Below are positions 14,022-16,844 of a stretch of 16,844 bases of DNA, one piece after another. The notes beneath the pieces are model-generated. The model worked only from the letters and a program-made list of their open reading frames with translations, did no database searches and was not told the DNA's origin. Every line of letters starts with the position of its first letter. Within the stretch, counting starts at the first letter, position 1. Position numbers and translations under genes: made by a program. Source of the DNA: Chthonomonas sp. UBA2391 (lineage in GTDB: Bacteria > Armatimonadota > Fimbriimonadia > Fimbriimonadales > Fimbriimonadaceae); NCBI GenBank assembly GCA_002343825.1, contig DDSL01000005.1:1-16844 (forward strand), read 5' to 3'.

Positions 14022-14652
14022 GAATGATGTGTCCCGTTCTCTAATCTACGTCGAAAAAGTCAGCGAAGGCAATGGGCCGTTACTAGTTCTCCTTCACGGA
14101 TACGGCAGCTCCGAGCAGGATCTCATCAGTCTGACCCCATTTTTGCCCTCCGGGCTCCATGTCGTTTGTCCGCGCGCGCCGGTCGATCTGGGGTGGGGTG
14201 GACATGCCTGGTTTGACCTGACCTGGGAGGGAGGGACCGTGGTGGACTACGACCATGCCGCCGCGATGGAGAGCAGCGAGGAACTCTGTGCCTTCCTGAC
14301 CGTCCTGCGCGCTAGCCATCCGGACCGCCCGTTCTGGCTCGGCGGATTTAGCCAAGGGGCCATGATGAGTCTGGCCGCGACCTGCCGCCTCGGGACTTTG
14401 GTCGAGGGACTCGTCTTCCTCAGCGGGCGCCTCTTGCCCGAGCTCCTCCCCACCGAAGCCCCCGTGCTCCCGGCGACCTTCATGAGCCATGGGTTGCACG
14501 ACGAGGTGATCCCGATCGCCGAGGGCCGCGCGGTTCGAACCTGGATGGGGAATCAACCCAGCCTGGAATACAACGAGTATCCGATGGGGCACGAGATCGA
14601 CGAGACCTGCCTGCGAGACCTCATTTCGTGGTTTCGCAAGCAACCGGTCTGA
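14020..14652 (+). CDS. Alpha/beta hydrolase, phospholipase/carboxylesterase family
   Basis: A 210-residue cytoplasmic serine esterase of the PF02230-type family (YpfH/acyl-protein-thioesterase-like). The oxyanion region is VLLHGYGSSEQDL (23-35). The nucleophile elbow GGFSQGAMMSL gives Ser111, SHGLHDEVIP gives Asp161, and PMGHEI gives His191, so the triad is complete. No signal peptide is present. The ATG at 14020 has GGAAAGG 6 bases upstream, located inside the msrB gene on the other strand. An in-frame ATG at 13990 exists, but I prefer 14020 for its ribosome site. The natural ester substrate is unknown. It converges with the SRPBCC gene, with 3 bases between the stops. Confidence 0.92.
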   Translation: MNDVSRSLIYVEKVSEGNGPLLVLLHGYGSSEQDLISLTPFLPSGLHVVCPRAPVDLGWGGHAWFDLTWEGGTVVDYDHAAAMESSEELCAFLTVLRASHPDRPFWLGGFSQGAMMSLAATCRLGTLVEGLVFLSGRLLPELLPTEAPVLPATFMSHGLHDEVIPIAEGRAVRTWMGNQPSLEYNEYPMGHEIDETCLRDLISWFRKQPV

Positions 14653-14655
14653 AGG

Positions 14656-15102
14656 CTAGCCTGATTCGGCGCGGGTCTTGATGGCGGCCAAAACCGAATC
14701 GAGGTTCTTGACGACCAGGGAATGGATCACCTTCTTCACCAGAGGCCCCAGCCCCGGTACCACATACTCGTAATCGACATGGGACTCAAAGCGGGTCATG
14801 TTTTGGCCCATGTCGATGAGCTTCCACGTGCCCTCCATCTTGTCGTAGTCGCCCTTGAGCTGCCGGAACTTGCACGTATGTTCGCCCGGATCCCAGACGT
14901 CCTCTTGGGTCCAGCGGACCTTGATGTTGAAGGCGGAGACCACTCCCACCCAGTCGCTCACGATCCGGTCGCCATCTTCTTCGGTGACGGTCAGCGACTT
15001 GACGTCCTCCATGAAGTCCGGGAATGAGCGGTTGTCGCGCGCGATTGCGTAGACCTTGTCAATCGGCGCATGGATCACAGTGGTTGTTTCGACCGTGGGC
15101 AT
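14656..15102 (-). CDS. SRPBCC (START/Coq10-like) family protein
   Basis: A 148-residue soluble protein with the helix-grip fold pattern of the polyketide-cyclase/SRPBCC family. The N-terminal ETTTVIHAPIDKVYAIARDN (5-24) and PDFMEDVKSLTV are typical, followed by alternating strands (RIVSDWVGVV, VRWTQEDVWD, EGTWKLIDMG, FESHVDYEYV) and a long C-terminal helix (LVVKNLDSVLAAIKTRAE). Such proteins bind hydrophobic ligands or act as cyclases, aromatases or lipid carriers; nothing here indicates which. No signal peptide or membrane segment is seen. The ATG at 15102 is divergent from the dehydrogenase pair across a 61-base gap. Confidence 0.85.
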   Translation of the reverse strand: MPTVETTTVIHAPIDKVYAIARDNRSFPDFMEDVKSLTVTEEDGDRIVSDWVGVVSAFNIKVRWTQEDVWDPGEHTCKFRQLKGDYDKMEGTWKLIDMGQNMTRFESHVDYEYVVPGLGPLVKKVIHSLVVKNLDSVLAAIKTRAESG

Positions 15103-15163
15103 AATGCTTCAATAGGAAAGGACTCCAGGATGGACCCCTTGGGTGCTTGGATGATACAGGAAG
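15103..15163. promoter_or_regulatory. Short divergent gap between SRPBCC and dehydrogenase genes
   Basis: Only 61 bases are available for two divergent promoters. TGATAC at about 15151-15156 could be a -10 for the dehydrogenase. If so, transcription would start near the ATG at 15164, which would favour either leaderless translation or the later ATG at 15221. No clear operator is seen. Confidence 0.3.
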
Positions 15164-16222
15164 ATGAGCGATACAGGCACCATTGACTCGGTAAAGACGG
15201 CTCGGACCCGACCCGAGACGATGCAGTCGCTCATTCTATCTGAGCCTGGGACGCTAGAAGTCCGCTCGGTTCCTACTCCTAAACCGGGCCCAGGCGAACT
15301 TTTGGTCCGCGTCCATGCGGCCACGACCTGTGGGACCGACCTCAAGGCCTACCTGCGCGGGCATCCTCAGATTCCCATGCCGGGCCCCCTTGGTCACGAG
15401 TACAGCGGGGTCGTCGTCGAGGCCGGGATGAGCGCTCAGTTTCAGGCCGGTGACGCCATCATGGGCGTCCACAGCGCCCCCTGCCAGCGCTGCTACTGGT
15501 GTTTGCTCGGCCAAGAGAATCTCTGCGAGCACATCATGAAGACGAAGGTTTTGGGGAGCTATGCAGAGTATCTTTGCATCCCCGAGCACATCGCTCGACT
15601 CAACGTCTTCCACAAGCCCGATCACGTGGACTTCGCCCGGGCGAGCCTGCTCGAACCGCTTGCCTGCGTGGCCCAAGCCGTCGAATTACTAAAGCCGCGG
15701 GTCCCCACCGACCGAATCCTGATTATCGGTCCCGGTGCAATTGGACTCCTCTTCGTGATGGCGCTCCGTCGCATCGGAATCCCAGATGTGACCCTGGCCG
15801 GACGCAACCGAACAAGATTGGCCGTGGGCGAGCAACTCGGAGCCCGCGCCGTCAGCCTCGCCGAAGTGGACCGCTCGCTCGGTAAGGGCTATGACGCCGT
15901 GATCGAGTGCACCGGCAACACCGAAGTTTGGGAGAAAAGCATCGACTACGTGCGCCGGGGCGGGAAGCTGGTCCTCTTTGGCGGGTGCCCCAAGGGAACG
16001 CACGTCGCCTTTGATACTCACCGGGTCCACTATGATCAAATCTCGATCTTGAGTCCATTCCATTTTGGGACCCAGGCGGTTCGTCAGGCGCGGGAGTGGC
16101 TGATCGATCCCAATTTTGTGGTGGAACCCCTGCTGAGCGGTGAACGAACTTTGGCCGAAGCCGAGATGGCCTTTGAGGACCTACGTTCGGGCAAGGGAAT
16201 CAAGTACGTCATCCGGCCATGA
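15164..16222 (+). CDS. Zinc-dependent medium-chain alcohol/polyol dehydrogenase (MDR)
   Basis: A 352-residue oxidoreductase of the zinc MDR superfamily that oxidises an alcohol or polyol with NAD(P)+; the substrate is unknown (sorbitol-, threonine- or galactitol-phosphate-dehydrogenase-like relatives exist). Catalytic zinc ligands are visible: C56 (TTCGTDLKAYLRGH), H78/E79 (LGHEYSG) and E164 (LEPLACV). The structural zinc has four Cys at 107, 110, 113 and 121. The nucleotide loop is GPGAIG (189-194). The first 19 residues (before MQSLILSEPGTLEV) are unusual for the family, so ATG 15221 may be the real start; AGGAAG is directly next to ATG 15164, too close for an ideal ribosome site. The stop overlaps the next gene's ATG (ATGA, 16219-16222). 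Confidence 0.93.
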   Translation: MSDTGTIDSVKTARTRPETMQSLILSEPGTLEVRSVPTPKPGPGELLVRVHAATTCGTDLKAYLRGHPQIPMPGPLGHEYSGVVVEAGMSAQFQAGDAIMGVHSAPCQRCYWCLLGQENLCEHIMKTKVLGSYAEYLCIPEHIARLNVFHKPDHVDFARASLLEPLACVAQAVELLKPRVPTDRILIIGPGAIGLLFVMALRRIGIPDVTLAGRNRTRLAVGEQLGARAVSLAEVDRSLGKGYDAVIECTGNTEVWEKSIDYVRRGGKLVLFGGCPKGTHVAFDTHRVHYDQISILSPFHFGTQAVRQAREWLIDPNFVVEPLLSGERTLAEAEMAFEDLRSGKGIKYVIRP

Positions 16223-16844
16223 GACTCGCACGCTATCACCGCGGTGGACTGCTCCAGATCGAATCCGAGCCGGATCCGATCTGCCCGCCCGGGGGACTCC
16301 TCGTCCAGACTGAGGCTTGCGGGCTGTGTAGCGGCGAACTGATGACCTGGTATCTGGACCGCAAGGCGCCGCACGTCATCGGGCACGAAGTGGCGGGCGT
16401 GGTCATTGAGAGCCAAGATGAGCGATTCCCGGTGGGATGCCGGGTAGCCCCGCACCACCACGCGCCGTGCGGGCAGTGCGCGGCGTGCCTACGGGGCGCC
16501 CACGTGCACTGCCCCACATGGAAGGCGACGCGCCTCGACCCCGGTGGTATGGCCACGCATTTTGCGGTATCGGCCGCAAACCTGGCCGACACCCACCGGG
16601 TGGATGACCTCGACCCGCGCGATGCAGCCCTGGTGGAGCCCCTGGCGTGCGTGGCCAAGCAGCTGCGGCGCATGCACTACCAGGAGGGCGAGCCGCTGGC
16701 CGTGATCGGCCTGGGGGGCATGGGCCTGATGCACGCTCTGGTGTGCCCGGGCGCGGTGGGATACGACCTGAACCCCGCCCGCGTCGAGTGGGCGCGGCAG
16801 CAAGGGATTGACGCCCGCCTAGCCTCGGGGGATGAGAAGTTTGC
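16219..16844 (+). CDS. Second zinc-dependent MDR dehydrogenase, cut off by window end
   Basis: Paralogous zinc MDR dehydrogenase; 208 residues are visible and the rest is outside. Family residues include C37 in ACGLCSGEL, H56/E57 (IGHEVAG), structural-zinc Cys at 84, 87, 90 and 98 (PCGQCAACLRGAHVHC), E140 (VEPLACV) and the nucleotide loop GLGGMG (164-169). It starts by ATGA overlap with the previous gene, so the two are co-translated and probably act in the same pathway or on related substrates. The gene is richer in G+C than its neighbours, with frequent GCG Ala and CTG Leu codons where the other genes prefer GCC and CTC. The substrate is unknown. Confidence 0.92.
   Translation, partial: MRLARYHRGGLLQIESEPDPICPPGGLLVQTEACGLCSGELMTWYLDRKAPHVIGHEVAGVVIESQDERFPVGCRVAPHHHAPCGQCAACLRGAHVHCPTWKATRLDPGGMATHFAVSAANLADTHRVDDLDPRDAALVEPLACVAKQLRRMHYQEGEPLAVIGLGGMGLMHALVCPGAVGYDLNPARVEWARQQGIDARLASGDEKF

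Noticed and set aside
1..16844. CRISPR arrays, insertion sequences, attachment sites or defence genes
   Set aside because: Scanning by eye found no regularly spaced repeats, no terminal inverted repeats with a transposase, and no nuclease, toxin or phage gene.

Overview
The window is 16.8 kb of gene-dense bacterial DNA, about 60% G+C. It carries 18 protein-coding genes I can support; the first (gap) and the last (a zinc dehydrogenase) run off the ends. I see no rRNA, tRNA, CRISPR array, transposase or phage gene. A DUF1800 protein, a PEP-CTERM surface protein, TTG and GTG starts, a cdaA-cdaR pair and many orphan secreted proteins fit a member of the Armatimonadota (Fimbriimonadia-like). That placement is inferred from gene content and needs a similarity search.

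Left part (1-5.4 kb): gap on the minus strand diverges from a plus-strand DUF1800-tyrS pair. tyrS converges, with a 7-base gap, on a three-gene minus-strand operon of small secreted proteins. Two of these (225 and 263 aa) look like diverged tandem paralogues carrying Asp-rich FG-GAP/EF-hand-like loops.

Middle (5.4-10.5 kb): a tightly overlapping minus-strand unit encodes the diadenylate cyclase CdaA, its partner CdaR (YbbR domain) and a GNAT acetyltransferase. It would make and modulate c-di-AMP at the membrane. Divergent from it are a GH4 alpha-galactosidase (melA-like) and a PEP-CTERM protein, which ends at a strong bidirectional terminator.

Right part (10.5-14.0 kb): minus-strand genes, in transcription order, are membrane-anchored msrB, a CCA-adding-type tRNA nucleotidyltransferase with an HD domain, a short receiver-like protein coupled to it by ATGA overlap, rplK (L11) away from its usual neighbours, and an exported stand-alone 5'-nucleotidase C-terminal domain. 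The msrB start codon overlaps that of a divergent alpha/beta hydrolase within one CATG.

Right end (14.0-16.8 kb): the hydrolase, a convergent SRPBCC protein, and two zinc-dependent MDR dehydrogenases joined by ATGA overlap; the second has visibly different codon use. Most of the window is core or accessory metabolism. I did not find a defence system or a clearly new multi-gene machine. The best leads are the paralogous secreted operon, the altered HIGH motif in TyrRS, the degenerate receiver tied to cca, the shared CATG start and the orphan 5'-nucleotidase C domain.
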